From assembly GCF_000255455.1 (NCBI RefSeq), contig NZ_JH621247.1, positions 80,272 through 144,271 of the forward strand: a stretch of 64,000 nucleotides of DNA. Reading direction: 5' to 3'. Within the stretch, counting starts at the first letter, position 1. Each line of letters starts with the position of its first letter. Source of the DNA: Aquimarina agarilytica ZC1. GTDB lineage: Bacteria; Bacteroidota; Bacteroidia; Flavobacteriales; Flavobacteriaceae. The notes below the pieces were generated by a model that ran no database searches, was not told the origin of the DNA, and saw only the letters and a program-made list of their open reading frames with translations. Position numbers and translations under genes: made by a program. Of the stretch, positions 54,251-62,900 are shown piece after piece.

Positions 54251-54286
54251 GAAACCGTATGAAACTTCTTTTTTATACGGTTTTTT
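54251..54286 (+). terminator. Terminator after etfBA
   Basis: AAACCGTAT and ATACGGTTT, with inner GAAA/TTTT pairing, form a hairpin of about 13 bp with one G-T pair, followed by TTTTTT. Confidence 0.8.
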
Positions 54287-54339
54287 CTTTCTTAAATAGA
54301 AAAATTATACCGAATTTAGCTTAACATTGTTATCAATAT

Positions 54340-54960
54340 ATGAGTTTAGTACGTTTAAACATTAGAGGGATTTCTTATAGTCAGACACAAAATGGGGCTT
54401 ATGCACTTATTTTGAGCGAAATGGAAGGAGAACGGAAATTACCTATTGTAATTGGTGCTTTTGAAGCACAATCTATAGCTATAGCATTAGAAAAGGAAAT
54501 AAGACCGCCAAGACCCTTAACACACGATTTATTTAAAAATTTTGCAGATAGGTTTGATGTAGTAGTAAAGCAAGTTATTATCCATAAGCTTGTGGATGGT
54601 GTATTTTATTCCAGTATTATTTGTGAACGTGATGGCATTGAGGAGATTATTGATGCAAGGACGAGTGACGCTATAGCATTGGCTTTACGTTTTAGAGCTC
54701 CTATTTTTACGTATAAAAATATATTAGATCAAGCAGGAATTTACTTGAAACAACAATCTGATGGAGAATTTTTATCCGAAAATGTAGATGGTCCAGAAGA
54801 GGATTCAAGTGATGAGAAATCGGTAGAACTAGTATCGTCATCAGCTGATTTTAAAAATTTAACTGTTGATGAACTTTATAAGTTATTAGATAAAGCGGTA
54901 ACGGATGAAGATTATGAAAAAGCGGCCCGACTTCGCGATGAAATATCAAACAGAAACTAG
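54340..54960 (+). CDS. Bifunctional nuclease (DUF151) domain protein with UVR motif
   Basis: A 206-residue protein. Residues 1-135 are a BFN/DUF151 domain (LPIVIGAFEAQSIAIALEKE, RPLTHDLFKNF, IDARTSDAIALALRF), a family with RNase and DNase activity reported for plant and Mycobacterium members. Residues 173-206 are a UVR motif (YEKAARLRDEI), as in UvrB and UvrC. The fusion is common in Bacteroidota. It follows etfA with a terminator between, so it is its own unit. Target unknown. Confidence 0.88.
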   Translation: MSLVRLNIRGISYSQTQNGAYALILSEMEGERKLPIVIGAFEAQSIAIALEKEIRPPRPLTHDLFKNFADRFDVVVKQVIIHKLVDGVFYSSIICERDGIEEIIDARTSDAIALALRFRAPIFTYKNILDQAGIYLKQQSDGEFLSENVDGPEEDSSDEKSVELVSSSADFKNLTVDELYKLLDKAVTDEDYEKAARLRDEISNRN

Positions 54961-54980
54961 CAGTCATTGACTGCTTTTTT
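54959..54980 (+). terminator. Terminator overlapping the BFN gene stop codon
   Basis: AGCAGTC, an ATT loop and GACTGCT form a 7-bp stem that begins in the stop codon and ends in a run of T. Confidence 0.8.
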
Positions 54981-55111
54981 GTATAATGTTTACAAATTAG
55001 TAATCTTATTTACTTTTTTTAAGTAACAATATTCACCTATTTTATATTTTTGTTTTTTCATAAATATATTATTCCAGTAGTTTACATTGGAATAAGCCTA
55101 CACTCAATAAA

Positions 55112-55936
55112 ATGAAGCAATATTTAGACTTAGTGCAGCATGTAATGGATAATGGAGCTGTAAAAGGAGACCGTACAGGTACAGGAACACGAAGTGTTTT
55201 TGGATATCAAATGCGTTTTGATTTATCTAAAGGCTTTCCTATGGTAACTACAAAAAAAGTACATTTTAAGTCTGTAGTATATGAATTACTTTGGTTTTTA
55301 AAGGGGGATACTAATATTAAGTATTTATCAGACCATGGAGTACGTATTTGGAATGATTGGGCTAATGATAATGGGGATTTAGGCCCTGTATATGGTCACC
55401 AGTGGCGTAATTGGAATAATGAGGAAATAGATCAGATTAAGGAAATTGTTGAAACTTTAAAAAAGAATCCAAATAGTCGCAGAATGTTAGTTTCAGCTTG
55501 GAATCCATCGGTAATGCCAGATACGTCTGTTTCTTTTGAAGAAAATGTGGCTAATGGAAAAGCGGCTTTACCGCCATGTCATGCATTTTTTCAGTTTTAT
55601 GTGGCTAATGGAAAATTGTCATGTCAATTATACCAACGTAGTGCCGATATATTTTTGGGAGTACCTTTTAATATTGCATCATACGCATTGTTAACTGAAA
55701 TGATGGCGCAAGTATGCGGTTATGAGGCAGGGGAGTTCATTCATACTTTTGGTGATGCTCATATATATAATGATCATGTGGAGCAGTTACAATTACAACT
55801 TTCTAGATCGCCAAAGCCCTTACCAAAAATTAAAATGAACCCTAATAAAACAGATCTATTTGATTTTAAATTTGAGGATTTTGAATTAGTAGATTATGAA
55901 CATCATCCGCACATAAAAGGTAAAGTTTCGGTCTAA
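55112..55936 (+). CDS. thyA: Thymidylate synthase
   Basis: ThyA methylates dUMP to dTMP with methylenetetrahydrofolate. The 274-residue sequence has the dUMP-binding [18 protein letters not shown], catalytic C156 in [12 protein letters not shown], and the closing [20 protein letters not shown] and [12 protein letters not shown]. folA, whose product regenerates its cofactor, lies 6.4 kb downstream; in related genomes I recall the two being closer. Confidence 0.97.
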   Translation: MKQYLDLVQHVMDNGAVKGDRTGTGTRSVFGYQMRFDLSKGFPMVTTKKVHFKSVVYELLWFLKGDTNIKYLSDHGVRIWNDWANDNGDLGPVYGHQWRNWNNEEIDQIKEIVETLKKNPNSRRMLVSAWNPSVMPDTSVSFEENVANGKAALPPCHAFFQFYVANGKLSCQLYQRSADIFLGVPFNIASYALLTEMMAQVCGYEAGEFIHTFGDAHIYNDHVEQLQLQLSRSPKPLPKIKMNPNKTDLFDFKFEDFELVDYEHHPHIKGKVSV

Positions 55937-55990
55937 TCTTTTTGCAGTTATATAGGAAGACTATCCTAAAATAAGATCTCATAATTTTTA

Positions 55991-56029
55991 AAAGAGCTCA
56001 ATATCAATAGTTTGATGTTTGAGCTCTTT
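55991..56029. terminator. Bidirectional terminator after thyA
   Basis: AAAGAGCTCAA and TTGAGCTCTTT form a perfect 11-bp stem with an inner ATCA/TGAT helix, between convergent thyA and the M57-like gene. Confidence 0.85.
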
Positions 56030-56091
56030 CAGGTTTAATAATGATTACTTATGCTATGATGTTACATAAGTAATTTGAATTATTTTACCAG

Positions 56092-56949
56092 TTAAAAACA
56101 AATATTATTTTGTGCATTGCCGCCATACATTTTTCTTAACGCTCTTTTATCAGCTTCAGTAAAATTATTAAAAGGCCAAACAGCCGGGTTAAAAGGAAGG
56201 TTGCCTGCAGAATTCATAATTGAATTTCGATCCCTATTAGGTGTTCCCGGAATATGTTGCCCTTTTTCTTGATTGTCAATTTCATTAGTATGTAAAAATC
56301 CTAAGTTGTGACCAATCTCGTGTCTTATCACAAAACGCATTCTTTCACCTCTTCTGGGGATTCCTTTATAAAAATCAGGATCAAAATAAACTGTTCGTCC
56401 TGGTTTTCCGTTTCTAGGTCTGTCAGCAGCTCCAGCTACCCCTTTTACACGCATTATGGTCATATCTGCATTGCCTCCATTTACTAAACGTAACCTTAAA
56501 AAGCTTCCCCTGATTCTATTCCAGTCGTTTAGTGCATTTCGCACCTGGGTATTGATACTAGGGATTAAGTTTCTAACGGTTACATCTCGGGCTTCACTAC
56601 ATCTCATAATACTATTAAATCGACGTTGTTTACCTTTTGGATCTGTATGAGCAGCTTCAAGTATACTTTCTTTATCTACGATCATATCACCTCCCACAAG
56701 GTAGTGATTCCCTAGGTTTTCAATTTTGTCTAGTACCGTATCATATCCCATATTTTGTAAGCCTTTAACAATTTCTGGAGATACTTCATTACTAACGGGA
56801 GTGAAATTAACAACAGGTAAATCTAAATTGGCTTCTTGGTTTTCTATACTTGTCTCTTCGGTTGGTTGAATGTCTGCGGTGTTTTCATCCTGACATTGGA
56901 CCATTAAAATAGCAGTTGTTGCTATTGCAACTATTTTAAGTTTTTTCAT
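56092..56949 (-). CDS. M57-like zinc metalloprotease lipoprotein (HEIGH motif)
   Basis: A 285-residue lipoprotein (signal to LMVQC, mature CQDENTADIQ). The zinc site is HEIGHNLGFLH (H210, E211, H214, third ligand H220), the metzincin pattern, and the local sequence matches the 'dual-action HEIGH' peptidase family M57. Upstream parts such as CSEARDVTVRNLIPSI and VNGGNADMTIMRVKG also occur in that family. A surface or periplasmic protease; target unknown. It stands in a group of three secreted HExxH genes. Confidence 0.82.
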   Translation of the reverse strand: MKKLKIVAIATTAILMVQCQDENTADIQPTEETSIENQEANLDLPVVNFTPVSNEVSPEIVKGLQNMGYDTVLDKIENLGNHYLVGGDMIVDKESILEAAHTDPKGKQRRFNSIMRCSEARDVTVRNLIPSINTQVRNALNDWNRIRGSFLRLRLVNGGNADMTIMRVKGVAGAADRPRNGKPGRTVYFDPDFYKGIPRRGERMRFVIRHEIGHNLGFLHTNEIDNQEKGQHIPGTPNRDRNSIMNSAGNLPFNPAVWPFNNFTEADKRALRKMYGGNAQNNICF

Positions 56950-57463
56950 TCTTTGTGAATTTTTAAGTTAATTATTTAAATTTTGTTTGCAAACGACTGA
57001 CTATTATAGTTAGTAATATAACGTTTGAGTACGTGTAAGACCCTATTGATGTAATAGTTAAAAAAAATATAATTTCAAGATTAAAAAATGGAAGGAGTTT
57101 ATTTGAGAGATAAAAATTATTCAATTAGAACATATACCATTTAAAAAGTTAAAAAGAGGAGTATAGCCTTGGAATAAAAGTTGATTTTTTAAATTAAAAG
57201 TGGATTTATCGATAGAATTTTAATGTATTCATTGTACATAACGACTAAAAATTACTACGAACATACGAACAGTTGACTATATAACTGTAATGGATTTTTA
57301 AAAAAATCTCAGATATACGTACTAGTTAGGGTATGTTTTAGATTAATTGATACTTGAATTTTGAGTATGAATTTACTCACTTATTATTTTCGATTATGAA
57401 GAAATAAAAAAGTAATGGTTTTCGTTTTTTAATGAATAACATTAACTAATTAACAAAACATTT
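56950..57463. other. 514-bp divergent intergenic region, no gene seen
   Basis: Very AT-rich gap between the M57-like gene (-) and the repeat lipoprotein gene (+). Both promoters must be here, but no convincing TTG-N19/20-TAnnTTTG pair was found. No tRNA or repeat was recognised. Confidence 0.4.
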
Positions 57464-59074
57464 ATGAAGAAGTTATCGAGATTCGCATTGGTCATGTTTT
57501 TGATCAATATGTTTATAATCGTTAGTTGTGATCCTACGGAGGATCCAGAAAACACACCAGAAAAACCACCTATTGAAGACCCAGATGATGGAGGTATTAT
57601 GAGGCCAGACGAACCTATGGTTCCCGTTGTACCAACTAATCCAGAACCCGAAAAGCCGACTAATCCAGAGCCGGAGAAACCAACTAATCCAGAGCCAGAA
57701 AAGCCGACTAATCCAGAGCCAGAGAAACCAACAAATCCAGAGCCAGAAAAGCCGACTAATCCAGAGCCAGAGAAACCAACAAATCCAGAGCCAGAAAAGC
57801 CGACTAATCCAGAGCCAGAGAAACCAACAAATCCAGAGCCAGAAAAGCCGACTAATCCAGAGCCAGAGAAACCAACAAATCCTGAGCCTGAAAAGCCGAC
57901 TAATCCAGAGCCAGTGATACCAACTGATCCTGAGCCTGAAAAGCCGACTAATCCAGAACCAGTAATACCAACTGATCCAGAACCAGAACCGGAAAAGCCA
58001 ACTAATCCAGTAAATGAAGGACAAAATACTTCATATACAGATGAAGTAGATCGTGAGCTTTTTAAGCAATTAAAAGGTCATGTGGATTACTATAATAAAA
58101 AAGAATTTTTTGATGATTTTCTTTTTGAAAAATATCCTATGTATTTAGTGCAAACAGACTCGTGGTCTTTTAGTAGTGCGGGTAATGCAAAAAAAGCTTT
58201 TGTAATTAACCCTAAAAAAGTGACTAGTGCAATGAAAAAATTAGGGTCTAATGAATCAATGGGATTAAATGTATATCGTTTTGATGATTCCATGAACAAT
58301 GCTATGAATAGATTAGCTAATGGAAATGATTTTTTTACATTTAACTATTCGCTAAATAATCAAGAGGGATATTACTTGCAAGTGTACGCTAGAAACATAA
58401 CATTAGGTAGAAATAATGAAACAGCGGTAACCACAATTACTCATGAAGCTTTCCATGCATTACATCAAAAAAAGGGGCCACTTAATCCAAATTGGAAGTT
58501 CAATTTTGATGGGATTCAAGATAAATCATCTTTTCCGTATACTAGAGATTTAGTGGAGTTACAAATATTAGTTACAGAAGTGTTGATTGATTTCCCTAAT
58601 GTTACCGACAAAAATGTGTTGAAAGAAAAATTAAAGCAATATGTAGCTATTCGATCTAAAGAAATGGAACTAGATCCTACTAGTCGAAAACTAATAAAAA
58701 ATATGTCACTCAATCAAGAGCGTTCTGAAGGGGCACCACATATGATTGAATTTATGGGAAAAAGAGACTATTTTAAGAATAATGATAAATTCTTTGGAAC
58801 TTTGTATGGGATTCCTATGAAAGCTAAGGATAGAGCAGACCTAAAAGATATGTTGAATTCTGGGAATTTTTATCCTGTTGGGGCATCTGTACTTTATGCT
58901 ATAGCTAAACTGGATAAAGAAAGAATGAAAGACTACAATAGCAAAACACCTTTCCAAATGGCAAGTGAAATGTTAAATATGAGTGATAGTGAAAAGGAAG
59001 AAGCTATTGAAGCAGCTAAATTATCAGTTGATTGGGGTGCCATTCAAAAAAAGGCAGCTGATTTTACTCCTTAA
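57464..59074 (+). CDS. Lipoprotein with proline-rich repeat stalk and HExxH domain
   Basis: A 536-residue lipoprotein. The signal ends FIIVSC (mature CDPTEDPEN). Residues 58-179 are fifteen tandem units of the type TNPEPEKP, a stiff extended stalk like Pro-Glu repeats of cell-wall proteins. Residues 190-536 are a globular domain with H327-E328-x-x-H331 (THEAFHALHQ), a gluzincin-like zinc site; a downstream glutamate as third ligand may lie in DLVELQILVTEVL. The layout lifts a protease-like domain off the membrane. Family not recognised; the M57-like gene is its divergent neighbour. Confidence 0.75.
   Translation: MKKLSRFALVMFLINMFIIVSCDPTEDPENTPEKPPIEDPDDGGIMRPDEPMVPVVPTNPEPEKPTNPEPEKPTNPEPEKPTNPEPEKPTNPEPEKPTNPEPEKPTNPEPEKPTNPEPEKPTNPEPEKPTNPEPEKPTNPEPEKPTNPEPVIPTDPEPEKPTNPEPVIPTDPEPEPEKPTNPVNEGQNTSYTDEVDRELFKQLKGHVDYYNKKEFFDDFLFEKYPMYLVQTDSWSFSSAGNAKKAFVINPKKVTSAMKKLGSNESMGLNVYRFDDSMNNAMNRLANGNDFFTFNYSLNNQEGYYLQVYARNITLGRNNETAVTTITHEAFHALHQKKGPLNPNWKFNFDGIQDKSSFPYTRDLVELQILVTEVLIDFPNVTDKNVLKEKLKQYVAIRSKEMELDPTSRKLIKNMSLNQERSEGAPHMIEFMGKRDYFKNNDKFFGTLYGIPMKAKDRADLKDMLNSGNFYPVGASVLYAIAKLDKERMKDYNSKTPFQMASEMLNMSDSEKEEAIEAAKLSVDWGAIQKKAADFTP
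57635..58000 (+). repeat. 24-bp tandem repeat coding for TNPEPEKP units
   Basis: Eleven exact-length 24-base units coding TNPEPEKP, then four variants (VIP or TDP forms, one 30 bases long). Units alternate between two synonymous spellings (AAGCCG and AAACCA endings), giving a 48-base higher-order period. Unit number is likely to vary among strains. Confidence 0.95.
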
Positions 59075-59574
59075 AATAACTAGTAACATCACTTAATAGA
59101 TTTTTATAGACTAAAAATCATTTAAAACCTCTGGATAAATAGTAGTGTATTTTGTTCAGAGGTTTTTTATATAAAATAGAGGTTAATATGTATGTTGTTA
59201 CTGTTTAGTATTTGCAAATCAATTATTCACAAAAAAAAATAAATCTTTTGTTCATTTGTTCTGAAAATCCTTAAAATAACATATCCATATAAAATCAATA
59301 GCTTTAATTTAATAAGGATGAATACAAGGTTATAAAATAATTACTCTTAAACCATATAATCTCTTCTTGGTTAGCTTTAGGGAAAAATAAGAACTAACTG
59401 TAGAATTAGAAATAACTCCAAGTTTATGGACATGAATACTTAAGTCTAGCTTTGTTCAAGTAAAACTATATCATTGTGTATTGTTTTTATCCACAAAACT
59501 ATTAATTAGGACGTAGTTGTTTTTCGATAAATTGAATATTATATGTAAATAATAAGGCAGAAAGCTTATAAAAA
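59075..59574. other. 500-bp intergenic region with a terminator near its left end
   Basis: It lies between two convergent genes. Apart from the hairpin at 59124-59168 nothing was recognised; the remainder (59170-59574) is AT-rich with no open frame of note. Confidence 0.4.
59124..59168 (+). terminator. Terminator after the repeat lipoprotein gene
   Basis: AAAACCTCTG and CAGAGGTTTT form a perfect 10-bp stem around a 23-base loop, followed by T. Confidence 0.7.
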
Positions 59575-59874
59575 TTAGAGTTCTAACACTCCATTTTCGC
59601 CACCAGCAAAATCATTCCATATATAATTATCTGCGCTATCATCATTGACCCATGAGTTATTATCAACTAGGTATTTAAATTGAAATGAGTTTTCAATGGG
59701 TAAATTAATTGAGCCTTTAAAAGTACCGTTTTTTAATTTTTTTAAGGGTAATTGAGTGGTTTCCCAATTATTGAAATCACCAGCAACAGTAACCGATTTT
59801 GCCTCTTTTGCATTCCATACAAAAGTAACTTTACACTCAGGTTTAGATTTTAAAAATTGTTTTGAAATTGACAT
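59575..59874 (-). CDS. Isoamylase N-terminal/CBM48-like single-domain protein
   Basis: A 99-residue protein consisting of one early-set (CBM48/AMPK glycogen-binding-like) domain: VTFVWNAKEAKSVTVAGDFN followed by NWETTQLPL, FKGSINLP, FQFKYLVDNNSW and DDSADNYIWNDF. No signal peptide. The W and K of the domain could bind alpha-glucan, but single-domain forms are common in Bacteroidota near folate genes and have no shown function. Confidence 0.85.
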   Translation of the reverse strand: MSISKQFLKSKPECKVTFVWNAKEAKSVTVAGDFNNWETTQLPLKKLKNGTFKGSINLPIENSFQFKYLVDNNSWVNDDSADNYIWNDFAGGENGVLEL

Positions 59875-60088
59875 AATTTAGTTTTAGTAATAAAAAATTC
59901 TATTACTAAATTTACAAAATAATTTAAAAATAAATTATTGTTACTTATTTAGTTTACAGTAAATTAACATAAGTATTTGATCGAACTAGACTTTTTTAAT
60001 ACAATAGCGACTAAATTTTTGATGGTATTCATAAAATTTAGCCGCTATTAATATAATGTTCACTTATTATTTTTGTTTTTTTTAATTT

Positions 60089-61456
60089 TTAATAAATAAC
60101 AAGTCTTTTAGTTTCTACAAGCTTTTTGTGATCATTTTTAAAAATTAAATAATAAATACCACTAGCAACTGTACTCACATCAATAGTTGTTGTTGTAGCT
60201 AAAGGGTAGGAGTTAATTTCTTTACCTAAAGCATCACATAAAATCACATTTTTAACAGGTGAATTTTTAAGATTTTCAATGCTAAGAGTAGCTGTTACTG
60301 GTATGGGGTAAATTTTGAATTCTTCATCATGATCAGTGATATCATCAATACTAAGTGTATTTGTTTTTTTATGAATTGTTGGATTTAAAGATCCAATTCC
60401 CCTAGTAGCTTGCCAAAAATTGTAGAGTCTTTTATCATCGTGATCTGCTTTTTGAGTGGTTACTTTAATTATGGCATCATATTCTTCCCATTCTTTTTCT
60501 GTAAGGGCAGTTTTAGTTATAATTACCGTCAACATATTAAATTCTTTTTGTGAGTTTTTATATGAGGGATTTCTAGGGCCAAGATCATTTAATATTTTTT
60601 CTGGCGTATATCTTATTACCTCACCTGCTTTAAATGTGTAGGAAGTAAAATCCCCAGTATCCTTATCTTCCTCAAAAGAAAAATCCGTTACATTTGAAAA
60701 TGAATCAAATGGTGCGACTTCCTCTAAGGGAATCATCCCCATTAGATATAATTCAAATTCGTTATAGGGTACTTGATTACCTCCGTTGGCATTAAAACTA
60801 AACCCCGGAGTGGTAAAGCTTCCATCTTTGTTTTTAATTAAATCACTTTGTTTAAAGCCCCCAAGTTGTCCAGGAGTACTCCCTCCGGTTAATCCCCAAT
60901 GCCCTGGTATTTTACTAAAAGTAAACGAACCGTCTTCATTTTCTTCTGAAGGGGCTTCCCCGGCAATGACATCAAAATTGCCCCAATTATGCATAATTTC
61001 ATGTAAAAAAGGACCAAATAGCATGCCTTCTTTTTCAGGGAAATGCATTATTGATTTAAGCACTCCATCAGAACCATAAAATTTTGAATCATCACTTTTA
61101 TCATTCGTAAAACTAATGCCTTCAATTTTACTGTTAATTACATTATTAATTCCAAAATAGTCTATTTTGCCAGTTGTAGGAACTTCTTTTTCATTTAGGA
61201 CAAAAACAATAAAATCATAGTTGTCTTCAAAATTATTGTAAAGCTCTTTTGTTAAGTTGGAAACAACTTCTTTACTAGTAGTAAAGTCATCATTTTGTAT
61301 CCAACTATCATATTCTTTTTCAGATAGCTGTAATGAAGCAAAAGTGTTGTTGGAATTTACTTTAATAATGTGTTCTTGTGATAGCGCAACACTAACCGAA
61401 AGGCTGAAACCAATATATAAACAATTCTTGGCTTTGGATAATAAGTTAATTTTCAT
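60089..61456 (-). CDS. Secreted zinc metallopeptidase-like protein with T9SS domain
   Basis: A 455-residue secreted protein with signal peptide (VSVALSQE, about residue 27). The zinc motif is HEIMHNWGNFD (H152, E153, H156; D as possible third ligand, with the HExxHxxGxxD spacing). A globular domain follows up to about 370, and residues 380-455 are a type A T9SS domain (FKIYPIPVTATLSIENL, closing TKRLVIY). It is released from or fixed to the cell surface; substrate unknown. It resembles M6/immune-inhibitor-like or uncharacterised metallopeptidase groups, but no family was recognised. Confidence 0.75.
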   Translation of the reverse strand: MKINLLSKAKNCLYIGFSLSVSVALSQEHIIKVNSNNTFASLQLSEKEYDSWIQNDDFTTSKEVVSNLTKELYNNFEDNYDFIVFVLNEKEVPTTGKIDYFGINNVINSKIEGISFTNDKSDDSKFYGSDGVLKSIMHFPEKEGMLFGPFLHEIMHNWGNFDVIAGEAPSEENEDGSFTFSKIPGHWGLTGGSTPGQLGGFKQSDLIKNKDGSFTTPGFSFNANGGNQVPYNEFELYLMGMIPLEEVAPFDSFSNVTDFSFEEDKDTGDFTSYTFKAGEVIRYTPEKILNDLGPRNPSYKNSQKEFNMLTVIITKTALTEKEWEEYDAIIKVTTQKADHDDKRLYNFWQATRGIGSLNPTIHKKTNTLSIDDITDHDEEFKIYPIPVTATLSIENLKNSPVKNVILCDALGKEINSYPLATTTTIDVSTVASGIYYLIFKNDHKKLVETKRLVIY

Positions 61457-61908
61457 AGCATAATTTTTTTATTGATTATACTTGTTAACCATATAGATAT
61501 TGTGAAAATTGCTTGCTTGTAAATGAATTTTTACAAATGTTTTGATAGAAAAAACTGAACTTAATAAGTTTTTGTTTTAATTGTTATGTGTTTGTAGGTT
61601 AATTAGTTAAATTGAAGGTTTGTACTAGGTATTATATTTTTGTAGGATATCTCGCTATTGCTAAATGGAAGAGCATCCGAGTTAATTTTGGGTGAAATTT
61701 ATGTGTAAATTATCACCGATATTTTGATGATATTGTTTCCGTTTTCGTGAGAGTGTTGTATTTCGTAGGACTCGTCTTTTTTAAATTTCATTAGTAACAG
61801 AATAAAAAAGAATCATTTAAAGTGTTTTGTGAGGTGTATTAAAAAAAGGAAAGTAATTATGTTAAAAATTCCTAGCTTTGATGTATTAAGATGTAATAGA
61901 TTAAAAAT
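61457..61908. other. 452-bp divergent intergenic region, no gene seen
   Basis: Between the T9SS metallopeptidase (-) and the 2TM protein (+). AT-rich; no promoter pair, hairpin or RNA gene recognised. Confidence 0.4.
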
Positions 61909-62355
61909 ATGTTTTCAAGGTCAAAATCCAAGGAGTCAACTATTGATTTAGAGCAAAAAGAGCTTTTTGAGCATGCTCAGGCACGCATAAAAGAAAAAAA
62001 AGGTTTGTACAGGCATTTTATTGTTTTTTTAGTGAGCTGTATTTTTATGATTGTATTAAACCTGGGACTTAATTTTGGAAAAGAATATAAGTTTTTAGAA
62101 TTAGATTGGTTTGTATTTGGTGTATTAGGGTGGTCTTTTTTCTTTTTAATACACTTTTTTAGAGTAGTGCTCTTTAGTAAGTTTATGGGAAAGGAATGGA
62201 AAGCGAAACAATTGGAGCGTTTAGTGGCTAAACAAAAAGCTAAAATTGCTAAAATGGAACAAAAATTGAATTTAGAAATTCCAAAGGATATAGTATCGGA
62301 AAAAAGTATTTTATTAGATAATACAGATTTAAATGATACTGAAAAATTACAATAA
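61909..62355 (+). CDS. 2TM domain membrane protein
   Basis: A 148-residue protein. Two hydrophobic segments (about residues 37-57 and 70-95) follow a basic stretch ARIKEKKGLYRHFIVF, the 2TM-domain signature, with LNLGLNF and GWSFFFLIHFFRVV. A coiled-coil tail (KQLERLVAKQKAKIAKMEQK) closes the protein. Some 2TM proteins are fused to LytTR regulators; here it stands alone, 3 bases ahead of folA. Function unknown. Confidence 0.8.
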   Translation: MFSRSKSKESTIDLEQKELFEHAQARIKEKKGLYRHFIVFLVSCIFMIVLNLGLNFGKEYKFLELDWFVFGVLGWSFFFLIHFFRVVLFSKFMGKEWKAKQLERLVAKQKAKIAKMEQKLNLEIPKDIVSEKSILLDNTDLNDTEKLQ

Positions 62356-62358
62356 ATT

Positions 62359-62841
62359 ATGATAATACTTATTGCTGCGGCAGCTGAAAATAATGCATTA
62401 GGAAAGGATAATGATTTGTTGTGGCATTTGCCAGATGATTTTAAGCGTTTCAAAAAATTGACTTCGGGACACCCTATTATAATGGGAAGAAAAACTTTTG
62501 AATCCCTACCTGGCATGCTGCCCAAAAGAACACATATTATAATAACACGTCAAGATGATTATTTTAAAGAAGGTTGTTTGATCGCAAATTCATTAGAACA
62601 GGCCGTTGAGCTAGCGGGTACTAGTGCTAAAATTTTTATTATTGGTGGTGGCGAAATTTATACACAATCCTTGAAAATAGCGGATAGTATTGAATTAACT
62701 CGAGTACATGCAAATTTTGAAGCGGACACTTTTTTTCCAGAAATTGATACAGAACAATGGGAGTTAGTAGATAACGAACAGCACGAGGCAGATGAAAAAC
62801 ATACCTATTCGTTTTCCTATTTAACCTATGTAAAAAAGTAA
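62359..62841 (+). CDS. folA: Dihydrofolate reductase
   Basis: DHFR reduces dihydrofolate with NADPH and so supports ThyA. The 160 residues start MIILIAAAAENNALGKDNDL, with the catalytic acid D27 in LWHLPDDFKRF, the NADPH-binding IIMGRKTFESLP and FIIGGGEIYTQSL. The gene is 3 bases after the 2TM gene and probably shares its promoter. Confidence 0.96.
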   Translation: MIILIAAAAENNALGKDNDLLWHLPDDFKRFKKLTSGHPIIMGRKTFESLPGMLPKRTHIIITRQDDYFKEGCLIANSLEQAVELAGTSAKIFIIGGGEIYTQSLKIADSIELTRVHANFEADTFFPEIDTEQWELVDNEQHEADEKHTYSFSYLTYVKK

Positions 62842-62900
62842 TAATTTTCTAAGTAAAGACAAATTAAACCGACTATACTCATTCATTCAAGTTATGATTT

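Noticed and set aside
54340..54960. BFN-UVR fusion as a novel architecture
   Set aside because: This combination is common in Bacteroidota, so it is annotated but not counted as new.
57635..58000. Regular 24-base repeats that could look like a CRISPR array
   Set aside because: The units are contiguous without spacers, are in frame in a lipoprotein gene, and no cas gene is present.
57473..58024. Minus-strand open frame of 183 codons rich in W, I, L and F across the repeat gene
   Set aside because: It is the antisense reading of the TNPEPEKP repeats; composition is set by the repeat and there is no start context or homology.
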